The notes: generated from the letters alone by a model not told the origin. A DNA stretch of 8,875 nucleotides from Deltaproteobacteria bacterium (GCA_012514925.1 JAAYZI010000286.1:1-8875); one strand, 5' to 3'; positions 1 to 6,472 are shown, numbered from the stretch's first letter. A program made the numbers and translations.

Positions 1-618
1 ACGGCCAATCACCGGATCTAACTCACCGGACTTAGCCAAGGCGGTTAAATCCTCACAAAACTGCTCCAGAGCGCTGCGCTTTTTTCTATCGCCCTTTTCC
101 TGATGACCGACGTCCGAATCGTCCCCTTCCGCCGGAGTGAACTGTTCACCCTCTCGCTGCGCTATTTTGGTGACCCCATGGGAAATATAATTAATGACAT
201 CGATCTGTTCGATATTCTGTTTCTCTAAAAAATAAACGGCATGAGTGTCTTTCTCTAAAAAAATCTGGGCCAATACGTCCCCGCCGGTGACCACACCCTT
301 GTCGGCGAAGTTCTTCTGCATAATGGCGCGCTGCAAAACCCTTTGAATGGCCGGAGTTTGAACCGGTCCACTTTCTGGGAGGTCACATTCTTCTATTATG
401 GCTATTGGCGACATACGCTCGGCGTGCTTGTCAAAATATTCCTCTAAGTCTCGCCTAATCTCGGGCACGCAGCCGCCACAATTATGAATAGTCTTGCTTA
501 CCTCTTCATCAAAAAGAAGCGCATACAGCAAATGCTCCACGCAAAAGAAAAGGTGGTGACGATTAACAGCCTCTCGGTAGGCCGCCTCCAGGGTATAACT
601 AAGGGCCGTACTGAACAC
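1..618 (-). CDS. clpA: ATP-dependent Clp protease ATP-binding subunit ClpA (5' part, cut by window edge)
   Basis: Encodes the first 206 residues of ClpA, the AAA+ unfoldase that feeds substrates into ClpP in the cytoplasm. I translated it by hand from a GTG at 616-618. An AAGGAGG Shine-Dalgarno sits 7 nt upstream, and the frame stays open to base 1. The N-terminus (MFSTALSYTLEAAYREA, then HHLFFCVEHLLYALL) is the typical Clp N-domain, with the second half-repeat around residues 80-140 (TPAIQRVLQRA, GGDVLAQIFLEKDTHAVYFL). A charged linker of about residues 150-185 follows. The fragment ends in LTALAKSGELDPVIGR, the conserved entry to the first AAA+ module just before its Walker A loop, which lies outside the window. 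The gene starts 31 bp after clpS, the usual adaptor-unfoldase operon order. ClpB/ClpC are less likely because of the ClpA-type N-domain and the adjacent clpS. Confidence 0.96.
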   Translation of the reverse strand, partial: MFSTALSYTLEAAYREAVNRHHLFFCVEHLLYALLFDEEVSKTIHNCGGCVPEIRRDLEEYFDKHAERMSPIAIIEECDLPESGPVQTPAIQRVLQRAIMQKNFADKGVVTGGDVLAQIFLEKDTHAVYFLEKQNIEQIDVINYISHGVTKIAQREGEQFTPAEGDDSDVGHQEKGDRKKRSALEQFCEDLTALAKSGELDPVIGR

Positions 619-649
619 TAAAACGCCTCCTTCTCATGGTACAACTGTA

Positions 650-964
650 TCAAGCTTCTTCCAATGCGCAGCGCAACGGAAAGCCTTCTTGCCTAGCGCG
701 CTTATGAACCATATCTATCTTAGCTTCGGCGATCTGCTTAGGGTACACTCCGCACTTACCGCGCCCATGATTATGCACAGCCAACATAATATGTACCGCC
801 TCTGCCGGGCTTTTATGAAAGATGCTCTCCAAAATTGCAACTACAAAATCCATGGTAGTATAGTCATCGTTGAGCAAAATAACACTGAAGAGCCTAGGCT
901 CCTTTAGGCTCGTCTTTTCTCTTGAAAGGGTTTCAACCCCTCCCCGCTCTCCACCTTCAGTCAT
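650..964 (-). CDS. clpS: ClpS, adaptor of ClpAP and N-degron recognition protein
   Basis: A 104-residue protein that binds substrates with destabilising N-termini (Leu, Phe, Trp, Tyr) and delivers them to ClpA. It has a flexible N-terminal extension (about residues 1-24) and then the ClpS core. LLNDDYTTMDFVV (about 30-42) carries the Asn-Asp-Asp residues that hold the N-terminal amino group and the gatekeeper Met. VHNHGRGKCGVYPKQIAEAK (about 63-82) carries the second binding-pocket His and the helix contacting the ClpA N-domain. Length is normal for the family. No good Shine-Dalgarno precedes the ATG at 962-964, but the extension length fits and I see no better in-frame start. It is the first gene of clpS-clpA and is divergent from aat, whose product makes ClpS substrates. 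Confidence 0.96.
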   Translation of the reverse strand: MTEGGERGGVETLSREKTSLKEPRLFSVILLNDDYTTMDFVVAILESIFHKSPAEAVHIMLAVHNHGRGKCGVYPKQIAEAKIDMVHKRARQEGFPLRCALEEA

Positions 965-1022
965 AACGCACTTATATTCAAGCCAATATGCCGTTAAAGG
1001 ACTCGCTACCTTATCGCCATAC

Positions 1023-1031
1023 TGATATTAT
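1023..1031 (+). promoter_or_regulatory. Candidate extended -10 box for aat
   Basis: TGATATTAT reads as an extended -10 (TGn followed by a one-mismatch TATAAT) about 50 bp upstream of aat. The region 17 bp further upstream does not resemble TTGACA, which extended -10 promoters often tolerate. The box shares bases with the opposite-strand clpS -10, so the two promoters could compete. Confidence 0.38.
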
Positions 1032-1032
1032 A
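1027..1032 (-). promoter_or_regulatory. Candidate -10 box for clpS-clpA
   Basis: Read on the minus strand, this is a perfect TATAAT about 62 bp upstream of the clpS start codon. No convincing -35 hexamer is seen at 16-18 bp spacing, so this is only a candidate sigma-70-type element. It overlaps the candidate aat -10 element. Confidence 0.4.
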
Positions 1033-1082
1033 CTCCTCTAGTGTAGATGAGAAAGTAGAGGGAGGATATTCCGGTTTAAACC

Positions 1083-1757
1083 ATGGTCATTCAGGCCTTT
1101 CCACCAGTCGAACTTGCTGACCTAAATGGGTTTTTAGCCTTAGGCGGAGATTTAGAGGTCGACTCTTTACTGCTTGCTTATAAAAGCGGAATCTTTCCCT
1201 GGCCCTCTGACCCAGGCCATCTGGCTTGGTTTGCTCCTCCTAAACGCACAGTCCTCTTCCTAAAGGACGCTCACATATCAAAGAGCCTTCAAAAAGCCAG
1301 AAAACGAAGGGAGTATAGTTATCAGTGCAACACTAATTTTGCTGAGATACTAGCCGAGTGCGCAAAGCTAAAAAACCGGGGGAATCAGGAGGGCACCTGG
1401 ATTACTCCCCAAATGCAGAGGGCTTATTTGAATCTGCATCATGCCGGATACTGTCACTGCTTTGGTTGCTATCATAACCACAATTTAATTGGCGGGCTGT
1501 ACGGAGTTTCAATTGGGAAGATGTTTGCAGGCGAGTCCATGTTCTACCGAAAAACAAACGCTTCTAAACTGACTCTTTGTTTTTTAATCGATTTCCTAAA
1601 AGAACAGGGGGTAGATTGGATAGACTGCCAAGTGATGACACCACTGCTTAAGAGCTTTGGCGCAGTGCAAATTGAACGGGAAAAATTTATGCATCTGTTA
1701 ACGGTAGCCATAAACCAAACTCCCATCAACTTTCCAGTCCATGAAAAACATGGTTAG
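1083..1757 (+). CDS. aat: Leucyl/phenylalanyl-tRNA--protein transferase
   Basis: A 224-residue cytoplasmic enzyme that moves Leu or Phe from aminoacyl-tRNA to the N-terminus of proteins starting with Arg or Lys, creating N-degrons for ClpS/ClpAP. Family blocks in order: NGFLALGGDLEVDSLLLAY (15-33), GIFPWPSD (36-43), GTWITPQM (104-111), GGLYGVSIGKMFAGESMF (137-154) and WIDCQVM (179-185). E151, D181 and Q183 align with E. coli Glu156, Asp186 and Gln188, linked to catalysis; W106 aligns with Trp111. Odd point: the usual HS-x-E-x-W stretch is replaced at 124-133 by CHCFGCYHNH with no length change. The ATG is fixed by an in-frame stop at 1077-1079. A GGAGG lies 17 nt upstream, too far to be a normal Shine-Dalgarno. 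The N-terminus is about eight residues shorter than in E. coli before the first conserved block. Convergent with the SxtJ-like gene, 12 bp away. Confidence 0.95.
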   Translation: MVIQAFPPVELADLNGFLALGGDLEVDSLLLAYKSGIFPWPSDPGHLAWFAPPKRTVLFLKDAHISKSLQKARKRREYSYQCNTNFAEILAECAKLKNRGNQEGTWITPQMQRAYLNLHHAGYCHCFGCYHNHNLIGGLYGVSIGKMFAGESMFYRKTNASKLTLCFLIDFLKEQGVDWIDCQVMTPLLKSFGAVQIEREKFMHLLTVAINQTPINFPVHEKHG

Positions 1758-1781
1758 TACTGTTTATGCTTAGTACTGTTT
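1754..1781. repeat. 12-bp direct repeat spanning two convergent stop codons
   Basis: TTAGTACTGTTT occurs at 1754-1765 and again at 1770-1781, a 16-bp period. The first copy supplies the aat TAG stop. The second supplies, on the other strand, the TAA stop of the SxtJ-like gene. A weak hairpin (GCTTAG 1768-1773 with CTAAGC 1783-1788) overlaps it, but there is no strong terminator in the 12-bp gap between the genes. Confidence 0.7.
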
Positions 1782-2216
1782 CCTAAGCAGTTTAAAGTCA
1801 TGGCTGGCAGGAGAGCGATCCTCCCAATAGGACTCCACTGGGGCGCGAAAACGCAGGTCTATGACGCGCTTCCCACAAATTTTCAATATCAACGCTGTGG
1901 GCAGCACTGCTATCGTCCACAACAAAAACATAATAAGTGGATGTATCACCCGCCCCAAAACGTTGGCGAAAGCCATCCAAACTTTCCACGGATAGTACAA
2001 ACTAAAGGGGGCCAGAAAACCCAAGCACAGCACCACCACCCCTAAAACAAACCAAAACACGGCGCTAAAAAGGGGGTTCTGGGAAAAAGCAAGACAATAT
2101 ATCGAAACAGCGATAAATATCAGGCCGAACAAAAGCCCAAACTCTCTCAAATGCCGGTGGACTGGCTTTCCACACCAAACCTCTTCAAGAAGGCGCGCTC
2201 TTTCTGAATTCATCAT
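1770..2216 (-). CDS. SxtJ-like small integral membrane protein
   Basis: A 148-residue protein with three likely transmembrane stretches: about 24-46 (EFGLLFGLIFIAVSIYCLAF), 49-75 (LFSAVFWFVLGVVVLCLGF and on) and 91-114 (VIHPLIMFLLWTIAVLPTAL). The soluble C-terminal tail contains GKRVIDLRFRAPVESYW followed by an Asp-Arg-Ser-Pro turn. This layout and the position straight after a SxtI-type carbamoyltransferase match the SxtJ family, first named from saxitoxin clusters but widespread in unrelated bacteria; its biochemical role is not established. Two adjacent ATGs (2214-2216 and 2211-2213) could start it, and no strong Shine-Dalgarno is seen. It lies 25 bp after the carbamoyltransferase stop, so co-transcription is likely. 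The identification rests on my recognition of pattern and context, not on a search. Confidence 0.78.
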   Translation of the reverse strand: MMNSERARLLEEVWCGKPVHRHLREFGLLFGLIFIAVSIYCLAFSQNPLFSAVFWFVLGVVVLCLGFLAPFSLYYPWKVWMAFANVLGRVIHPLIMFLLWTIAVLPTALILKICGKRVIDLRFRAPVESYWEDRSPASHDFKLLRKQY

Positions 2217-2241
2217 AAAACCAATTCCAGTCCGCCGCAGA

Positions 2242-4059
2242 CTAATCGAGCTCGTATTTCTTTCTCCAATCCTCTCGCTCCTGCCACCTAGGCTGACGCT
2301 CCTTGTAGAGCACCAAGTTGCCTATCACCAGACAATCGATCTCAGTGCGCATAAAGCATGCATAAGCATCTGCCGGAGAACAAACGATCGGTTCTCCCCT
2401 CACGTTAAAGCTGGTGTTAACCAGCAGAGGGCAACCGGTCTTTTCCTTGAAGGCCGAGATAAGCCGATAAAAGCGGGGGTTATCTTCTTCTCTCACGGTT
2501 TGAATGCGCGCCGAGTAATCCACATGAGTGACTGCAGGAATGTCGGAACGGGGCACGTTAAGTTTAGCGATGCCAAATAGCTGCTCCTCTTCGGGAGTCA
2601 TCTTGATGCGGCGTTTCTCCACAACTGAAGCAACTAAAAGCATATACGGAGAATCGCAATCCAACTCGAAATATTCGCTTACATCTTCGCGCAAAACAGA
2701 GGGCGCAAACGGCCGAAATGACTCCCTAAATTTTATTTTTAGGTTCATTTTAGACTGCATGCTGGAAGACCTGGGATCTCCCAAAATACTACGATTCCCC
2801 AGTGCTCGTGGCCCAAACTCCATACGGCCTTGAAACCAGCCTACTACTTTTTCTGCAACCAACAGATCGGCAACTTCGGCATAAAGCTGATCATCATCCA
2901 GCCTCTCAAAAACGGCCCCGAATTGCTGAAGGTCCGCTAGCATGTCTTCCTCGCTGAACTGTGGACCCAATAATGAAGCCTGTTGGGTGTCATGTTGTTC
3001 GTCCGACATACGAGGCTGATCCAAATAACCGTACCACACGCACAGCGCCGCGCCTAAAGCTCCACCGGCATCTCCTGATGCTGGTTGGATCCAGATGTTT
3101 TTGAAGGGGCCTTCCCGTAGAATCCGCCCGTTACCGACACAGTTTAGAGCCACTCCTCCGGCTAAACACAGATTGTTCAAACCTGTTTCTTTATGAAGAA
3201 AACGAGCCTGACGCAGCATGCACTCTTCCACTACAACCTGAATTGAACAGGCCAGATCCATCTCACGTTGACTGATAGGACTTTCTGGTTTACGTCGCGG
3301 ACCGTCAAAAAGCTCCGCAAATCCATCCCCTGTCATGGTCAGCCCCGACATGTAGTTGAACCATTTTAGATTCAGATGAAAAGAACCGTCCTCTTTTAAG
3401 TCAAGCAAATTATCGTAGATTTTTTGCACGTATTTGGGTTGGCCGTAGGGGGCCAGTCCCATGACCTTATACTCTCCGGAATTAACTTTAAAACCGGTAA
3501 AATAGGTAAAAGCCGAGTATAGCAATCCAAGTGAATGCGGGAATTTTATATCCTTAACGATTTTAAAATGGTTCCCCTGCCCTACTCCTAAGCTGTTGGT
3601 AGTCCACTCGCCGACTCCATCGATCGTGAGAATCGCGGCTTCACGAAAAGGCGATGGATAAAAAGCGCTGCCGGCGTGGCTCTGGTGATGTTCCGTAAAT
3701 AACACCTCTCCTTCATAAGCGAGTTCACGTTTTATGGTTTCGGGGATCCAAAGTTTCTGCTTCAACCACAAGGGCAATGCTTTAGCGTAGGAGGTAAACC
3801 CCTTGGGCGCAGTCGTAAGATATGTCTCAAGAAGGCGTTCAAACTTAAGAACGGGTTTATCGTAAAAAACCACATTATCAACTTCGGAGATCTCAATGCG
3901 CTGAGACTCCAAGCAGTACTTTATGGCATTGGTCGGAAACTCCGGATCGTGCTTCTTCCTCGTGAAACGCTCTTCCTGCGCAGCCGCTAAAATCTTGCCA
4001 TCTTTTACCAGGCAAGCCGCACTATCATGATAAAACGCTGCAATGCCCAAAATATTCAT
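2242..4059 (-). CDS. O-carbamoyltransferase of the NodU/CmcH/SxtI family
   Basis: A 605-residue enzyme expected to transfer a carbamoyl group from carbamoyl phosphate, through a carbamoyl-adenylate, to a hydroxyl of a sugar or small molecule. The N-terminal Kae1-like ASKHA domain shows YHDSAACLV (10-18), QEERFTRKKHDPEFP (28-42), metal-site HHQSHAGSAFYPSPF (124-138), ILTIDGVGEW (143-152), NSGEYKVMGLAPYG (193-206) and CLAGGVALNCVGNG (298-311). The C-terminal domain shows GRMEFGPRALGNRSILGDPR (411-430), FRESFRPFAPSV (444-455) and CPLLVNTSFNVRGEPIVCSP (543-562). All expected motifs are present and the length is close to SxtI, so it looks functional. I chose the ATG at 4057-4059 over the one at 4083 because MNILGIAAFYHDS is the family N-terminus and AAGGAG lies 9 nt upstream. 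It is followed by the SxtJ-like gene. The acceptor substrate cannot be read from sequence: no saxitoxin, antibiotic or nodulation genes are present. Confidence 0.93.
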   Translation of the reverse strand: MNILGIAAFYHDSAACLVKDGKILAAAQEERFTRKKHDPEFPTNAIKYCLESQRIEISEVDNVVFYDKPVLKFERLLETYLTTAPKGFTSYAKALPLWLKQKLWIPETIKRELAYEGEVLFTEHHQSHAGSAFYPSPFREAAILTIDGVGEWTTNSLGVGQGNHFKIVKDIKFPHSLGLLYSAFTYFTGFKVNSGEYKVMGLAPYGQPKYVQKIYDNLLDLKEDGSFHLNLKWFNYMSGLTMTGDGFAELFDGPRRKPESPISQREMDLACSIQVVVEECMLRQARFLHKETGLNNLCLAGGVALNCVGNGRILREGPFKNIWIQPASGDAGGALGAALCVWYGYLDQPRMSDEQHDTQQASLLGPQFSEEDMLADLQQFGAVFERLDDDQLYAEVADLLVAEKVVGWFQGRMEFGPRALGNRSILGDPRSSSMQSKMNLKIKFRESFRPFAPSVLREDVSEYFELDCDSPYMLLVASVVEKRRIKMTPEEEQLFGIAKLNVPRSDIPAVTHVDYSARIQTVREEDNPRFYRLISAFKEKTGCPLLVNTSFNVRGEPIVCSPADAYACFMRTEIDCLVIGNLVLYKERQPRWQEREDWRKKYELD

Positions 4060-4068
4060 GGTCCCTCT

Positions 4069-4074
4069 CTCCTT
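4069..4074 (-). promoter_or_regulatory. Ribosome binding site of the carbamoyltransferase
   Basis: AAGGAG on the minus strand with a 9-nt spacer to the ATG at 4057-4059. It decides the start: the upstream ATG at 4081-4083 would place this site inside the coding region. Confidence 0.75.
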
Positions 4075-4094
4075 ATTAAGCAAAGGTCCGCTTT

Positions 4095-4109
4095 AACTAA
4101 TCATTAGTT
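4095..4109. promoter_or_regulatory. 15-bp palindrome upstream of the carbamoyltransferase, candidate operator
   Basis: AACTAATCATTAGTT has perfect 7-bp arms around one central base, ending about 35 bp before the carbamoyltransferase start. It lacks a T-tract and is too AT-rich to be a convincing terminator. A dimeric regulator site overlapping the promoter is the simplest reading, though no clear -35/-10 pair was found. Confidence 0.35.
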
Positions 4110-4196
4110 TACCCCGACTTTCATCAAATGGGCGAGAGGAATCCCACTTGCGGGAAACGTTTACTCGGGAACACCTCGTAGAAACCGAGAGAGAAC

Positions 4197-4272
4197 TGGT
4201 GGACCCAGGCGGGATCGAACCGCCGACCTCATGACTGCCAGTCATGCGCTCTCCCAGCTGAGCTATGGGCCC
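4197..4272 (-). tRNA. tRNA-Ala, anticodon GGC
   Basis: A complete 76-nt cloverleaf including the encoded CCA. The acceptor stem GGGCCCA pairs with TGGGTCC and contains the G3-U70 wobble that marks alanine tRNAs. The D arm is GCTC/GAGC. The anticodon stem CATGA/TCATG holds the loop CTGGCAG, giving anticodon GGC. The T arm is GGCGG/CCGCC around TTCGATC. It is divergent from tRNA-Pro and lies upstream of the carbamoyltransferase on the same strand, with no clear terminator between them. Confidence 0.97.
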
Positions 4273-4321
4273 CAATTTTTTACAAGCTGCCTAAACTGCA
4301 AGCAGCCTTCTGGCGAGAGCC

Positions 4322-4350
4322 ACTCTAAAAGGTAATAAATAATTTGTAAA
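4322..4350 (-). promoter_or_regulatory. Candidate sigma-70 promoter of tRNA-Ala
   Basis: On the minus strand, TTTACA (4345-4350) and TAGAGT (4322-4327) are separated by exactly 17 bp, with a GC-containing stretch after the -10. The predicted start near 4315 leaves a leader of about 43 nt before the tRNA. That leader includes a small hairpin (GCTGC 4286-4290 with GCAGC 4302-4306). Confidence 0.45.
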
Positions 4351-4381
4351 CAGGTTCAAATCATTACTTTTATCGTGGATT

Positions 4382-4410
4382 TTGCCAAAAAAATACGACT
4401 CGGCTACACT
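4382..4410 (+). promoter_or_regulatory. Sigma-70 promoter of tRNA-Pro (and probably trpS)
   Basis: TTGCCA (4382-4387) and TACACT (4405-4410) are separated by 17 bp. A GC-rich discriminator (CCGGCC) follows, typical of strongly expressed stable-RNA promoters. The predicted start lies a few bases before the tRNA 5' end at 4424. Confidence 0.65.
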
Positions 4411-4423
4411 CCGGCCTCAAAGT

Positions 4424-4500
4424 CGGGCTGTGGCGCAGACTGGCAGCGCGTTCGCTTGGGGTGCGAGAGGTCGGCGGTTCAAATCCGCCCAGCCCGACCA
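4424..4500 (+). tRNA. tRNA-Pro, anticodon GGG
   Basis: A complete 77-nt cloverleaf with encoded CCA. The acceptor CGGGCTG/CAGCCCG is fully paired, with the C1-G72 pair typical of bacterial proline tRNAs. The D arm is GCGC/GCGC. The anticodon stem TTCGC/GCGAG holds the loop TTGGGGT, giving anticodon GGG. The T arm is GGCGG/CCGCC around TTCAAAT. The next gene, trpS, begins 41 bp downstream with no terminator between them. Confidence 0.97.
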
Positions 4501-4541
4501 CTACTTGAATCAACTATCTCTTCTTACACTACAAAATAAAC

Positions 4542-5531
4542 ATGAATAATTCACGAAAGCGCTCACTTACAGGCATCCGCCCTTCAGGAACGATACATAT
4601 CGGAAATTACTTAGGTGCGATTAAACCCGCTTTAGAGTGTCAGAAGGAATACGAGTGCCTCTACTTCATAGCGGACCTACACGCCCTAACGACAAATAAA
4701 GACGCCGGAGCCATACGAGAGCAAACTTTGGATATAGTCGCGACGTGGGTAGCGCTTGGATTGGATATCGAAAAACACCTTTTGTACCGTCAGTCGGATG
4801 TACCGATGGTTACTGAGTTTGCTTGGTATCTTAGCTGCTGTACAGGCGTTGGCTTTTTAGAAAAAGCCCATGCCTACAAGGATGCTGTCCAGAACAACCG
4901 TGATGTAAATCATGGCTTTCTGGCATATCCCGTGCTGATGGCAGCAGATATTGTGATGTATGACGTCGATATCGTGCCTGTCGGAAAGGATCAAAAGCAG
5001 CACGTTGAGATGGCTCGCGATATGGCCGGAGCTTTAAACGCCGCTTACAAACAGGAGTTACTAAAGCTGCCCCAGCCTGTGATACACGAACAAGTAATGA
5101 CTATTCCGGGCTTAGATGGCCGTAAAATGTCCAAATCGTACAAAAATGAGATCCCACTTTTTAGCCCGGAGGAAGTGCTGCGAAAACGCGTAATGTCAAT
5201 TAAAACCGACTCTACTCCCATAGATCAGCCCAAGTCCCTCAAGGACTCCCTTTTGGGAGAATTATTCAAGCTTTTTGCCACGCCGGATGAAGTCGCAGAC
5301 CTTGAAGCGCGACTTAACAACACCAACATGGGATGGGGGCACGCCAAGGAAGAGTTGTTTGACGTGATTAACCGAGACCTCCAAGAACCGCGACAGCGCT
5401 ATCTTGAGCTTAGGAAAGATGAAGCTAAACTGTGCGCCATTTTAAGTGAAGGAGCTAAGCGCGCATACACTATTGGCAGGCCCGTGCTGGATCGTATTCG
5501 AAAGGCCACGGGCGTTGGGCTGATTCCGTGA
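4542..5531 (+). CDS. trpS: Tryptophan--tRNA ligase
   Basis: A 329-residue class I aminoacyl-tRNA synthetase that charges tRNA-Trp. The signature HIGN (19-22) follows TGIRPSGTI, and the KMSKS loop is at 195-199 (LDGRKMSKSY). The tryptophan and adenylate pocket segments YPVLMAADIVMYD (129-141) and VPVGKDQKQH (145-154) are present. Length is normal for bacterial TrpRS. The ATG at 4542 gives the expected short N-terminus before the HIGH motif. The 41 bp before it contain no purine-rich Shine-Dalgarno, so translation may depend on the unstructured AT-rich leader. It is probably co-transcribed with tRNA-Pro and ends just before a strong terminator. Confidence 0.97.
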   Translation: MNNSRKRSLTGIRPSGTIHIGNYLGAIKPALECQKEYECLYFIADLHALTTNKDAGAIREQTLDIVATWVALGLDIEKHLLYRQSDVPMVTEFAWYLSCCTGVGFLEKAHAYKDAVQNNRDVNHGFLAYPVLMAADIVMYDVDIVPVGKDQKQHVEMARDMAGALNAAYKQELLKLPQPVIHEQVMTIPGLDGRKMSKSYKNEIPLFSPEEVLRKRVMSIKTDSTPIDQPKSLKDSLLGELFKLFATPDEVADLEARLNNTNMGWGHAKEELFDVINRDLQEPRQRYLELRKDEAKLCAILSEGAKRAYTIGRPVLDRIRKATGVGLIP

Positions 5532-5540
5532 GTAATAAGG

Positions 5541-5564
5541 AAAAGGCCCCTCGAGGGGCCTTTT
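5541..5564. terminator. Bidirectional intrinsic terminator between trpS and the flagellar block
   Basis: A perfect 24-bp palindrome, AAAAGGCCCCTC followed by its own reverse complement, starting 9 bp after the trpS stop. On the plus strand it ends in TTTTGTTT, a good terminator tail. On the minus strand the A-rich left arm gives TTTT after the stem, so it can also stop transcripts from the flagellin side. Confidence 0.9.
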
Positions 5565-5581
5565 GTTTGGGGGTGAAACAC

Positions 5582-5602
5582 TATCCGTTCACAAAACGGA
5601 TA
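5582..5602 (-). terminator. Candidate terminator hairpin after the second flagellin
   Basis: TATCCGTT and AACGGATA form an 8-bp stem around a 5-nt loop, 9 bp past the flagellin stop at 5612. The minus-strand tail is only weakly T-rich (GTGTTTC), so it may pause or protect the 3' end, with the stronger palindrome at 5541-5564 as the real stop. Confidence 0.5.
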
Positions 5603-5611
5603 CAGCGTTAC

Positions 5612-6472
5612 TTATCTTAAGAGCTGGAGTGCCAACTGGGGCTGCTGGTTGGCCTGGGCCAACACTGCTGTTCCAGCCTGTTGCAAAATGTTCAAGCGCG
5701 TCAATTCAGCGGCTTCAAGAGCCACATCGGCGTCGCGGATGCGGCTTTCAGCGGCCGTAAAGTTCTCCCGAGCTACCGTTAAGTTCTTAATGGTGGTCTC
5801 TAACCTGCTTTCCGCCGCACCCAAGGTGCCTCGGTTCTGGGTTACCGATGTAATCGCATCGTTAATCGCGTCCAAAGCAAAACGTGAGGCAGATTGTGAG
5901 GCTTCTGCTGTTATATCTATGATAGAATAGATCGGACTCGACTCCCCTTCGCGGGCCAAGCCCAAAGCCGCAAGCGTGGCTTCAACTCCCGTATAGGCAA
6001 TCGTCGAGAGCGAGCTGCCGTCAAAACCGATTTGGAAGGAAACTTGTCCACCACCACTAAGCAATTTCAATCCATTGAACTCAGTTGTGTAGGCGATACG
6101 CTCAACTTCGCTCATCAGCGCCGTAAATTCCAAGGCAATGGCAGAACGTTGCTCGTTACTGTAAACGCCATTAGCCGACTGAGCGGCCAACTCCGCCATA
6201 CGGCTTAGCACGTTTGTAATCGAGGCAATCGCGCCATCCGTAATCGCAATAATTGAAATGCCGTCACTAGCGTTTCTTATTGAAACCGAAGCAACCCTTG
6301 AATCAGCCTTCAGATTTTCAGCAATCGCTAAACCTGCCGCATCATCGGCCGCCCGGTTAATCCGCATTCCCGAAGAGAGTCGCTCGTAGGCCGTTCTGAG
6401 TCGGCTCTCTGTCAGCCCAATATTTTTTTGGGCTGTAATTGACGAAACATTTGTTCGAATATTGAGTGCCAT
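5612..6472 (-). CDS. fliC: Flagellin (second of a tandem pair)
   Basis: A 286-residue flagellin, the filament subunit exported by the flagellar type III apparatus. The N-terminal D0/D1 region shows ALNIRTNVSSITAQ (2-15), YERLSSGMRINRAADDAAGL (29-48) and the rod helix NVLSRMAELAAQSANG (87-102). The C-terminal D1/D0 region shows NRGTLGAAESRLE (213-225), ESRIRDADVALEAAELTRL (242-260) and ILQQAGTAVLAQANQQPQLA (262-281). There are no D2/D3 outer domains, only a short bridge, so this is a minimal flagellin. No signal peptide, as expected. The ATG at 6470-6472 has AGGAG 6 nt upstream. About 74% identical to its neighbour by hand count, with differences concentrated near residues 11-25 and 171-190. 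The 81-bp gap before it shows no sigma-54 match and no terminator, so I infer co-transcription with the upstream flagellin. The symbol follows general usage; the paralogue number is unknown. Confidence 0.97.
   Translation of the reverse strand: MALNIRTNVSSITAQKNIGLTESRLRTAYERLSSGMRINRAADDAAGLAIAENLKADSRVASVSIRNASDGISIIAITDGAIASITNVLSRMAELAAQSANGVYSNEQRSAIALEFTALMSEVERIAYTTEFNGLKLLSGGGQVSFQIGFDGSSLSTIAYTGVEATLAALGLAREGESSPIYSIIDITAEASQSASRFALDAINDAITSVTQNRGTLGAAESRLETTIKNLTVARENFTAAESRIRDADVALEAAELTRLNILQQAGTAVLAQANQQPQLALQLLR

Noticed and set aside
1800..2045. 81-codon plus-strand frame opposite the SxtJ-like gene
   Set aside because: A shadow of the membrane protein gene, with no ribosome site and no recognisable motif. 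The opposite strand has clear transmembrane periodicity.
2242..4059. Saxitoxin, antibiotic or Nod-factor biosynthesis cluster
   Set aside because: Only the carbamoyltransferase and the SxtJ-like gene are present. Family names such as SxtI or NodU do not imply the product without the other pathway genes.
4060..4083. Longer carbamoyltransferase starting at 4083
   Set aside because: The extra eight residues are outside the family N-terminus, and they would contain the AAGGAG ribosome site of the better start at 4059.
4093..4275. 60-codon minus-strand frame (MGPIAQLGERMTGSHEV...)
   Set aside because: It reads straight through the tRNA-Ala gene; this is a familiar spurious translation of a tRNA and has no support as a protein.
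4273..4423. Integration site or mobile element beside the two tRNA genes
   Set aside because: No integrase, no duplicated tRNA 3' end and no inverted repeats of IS type were seen; the stretch is explained by two divergent promoters.
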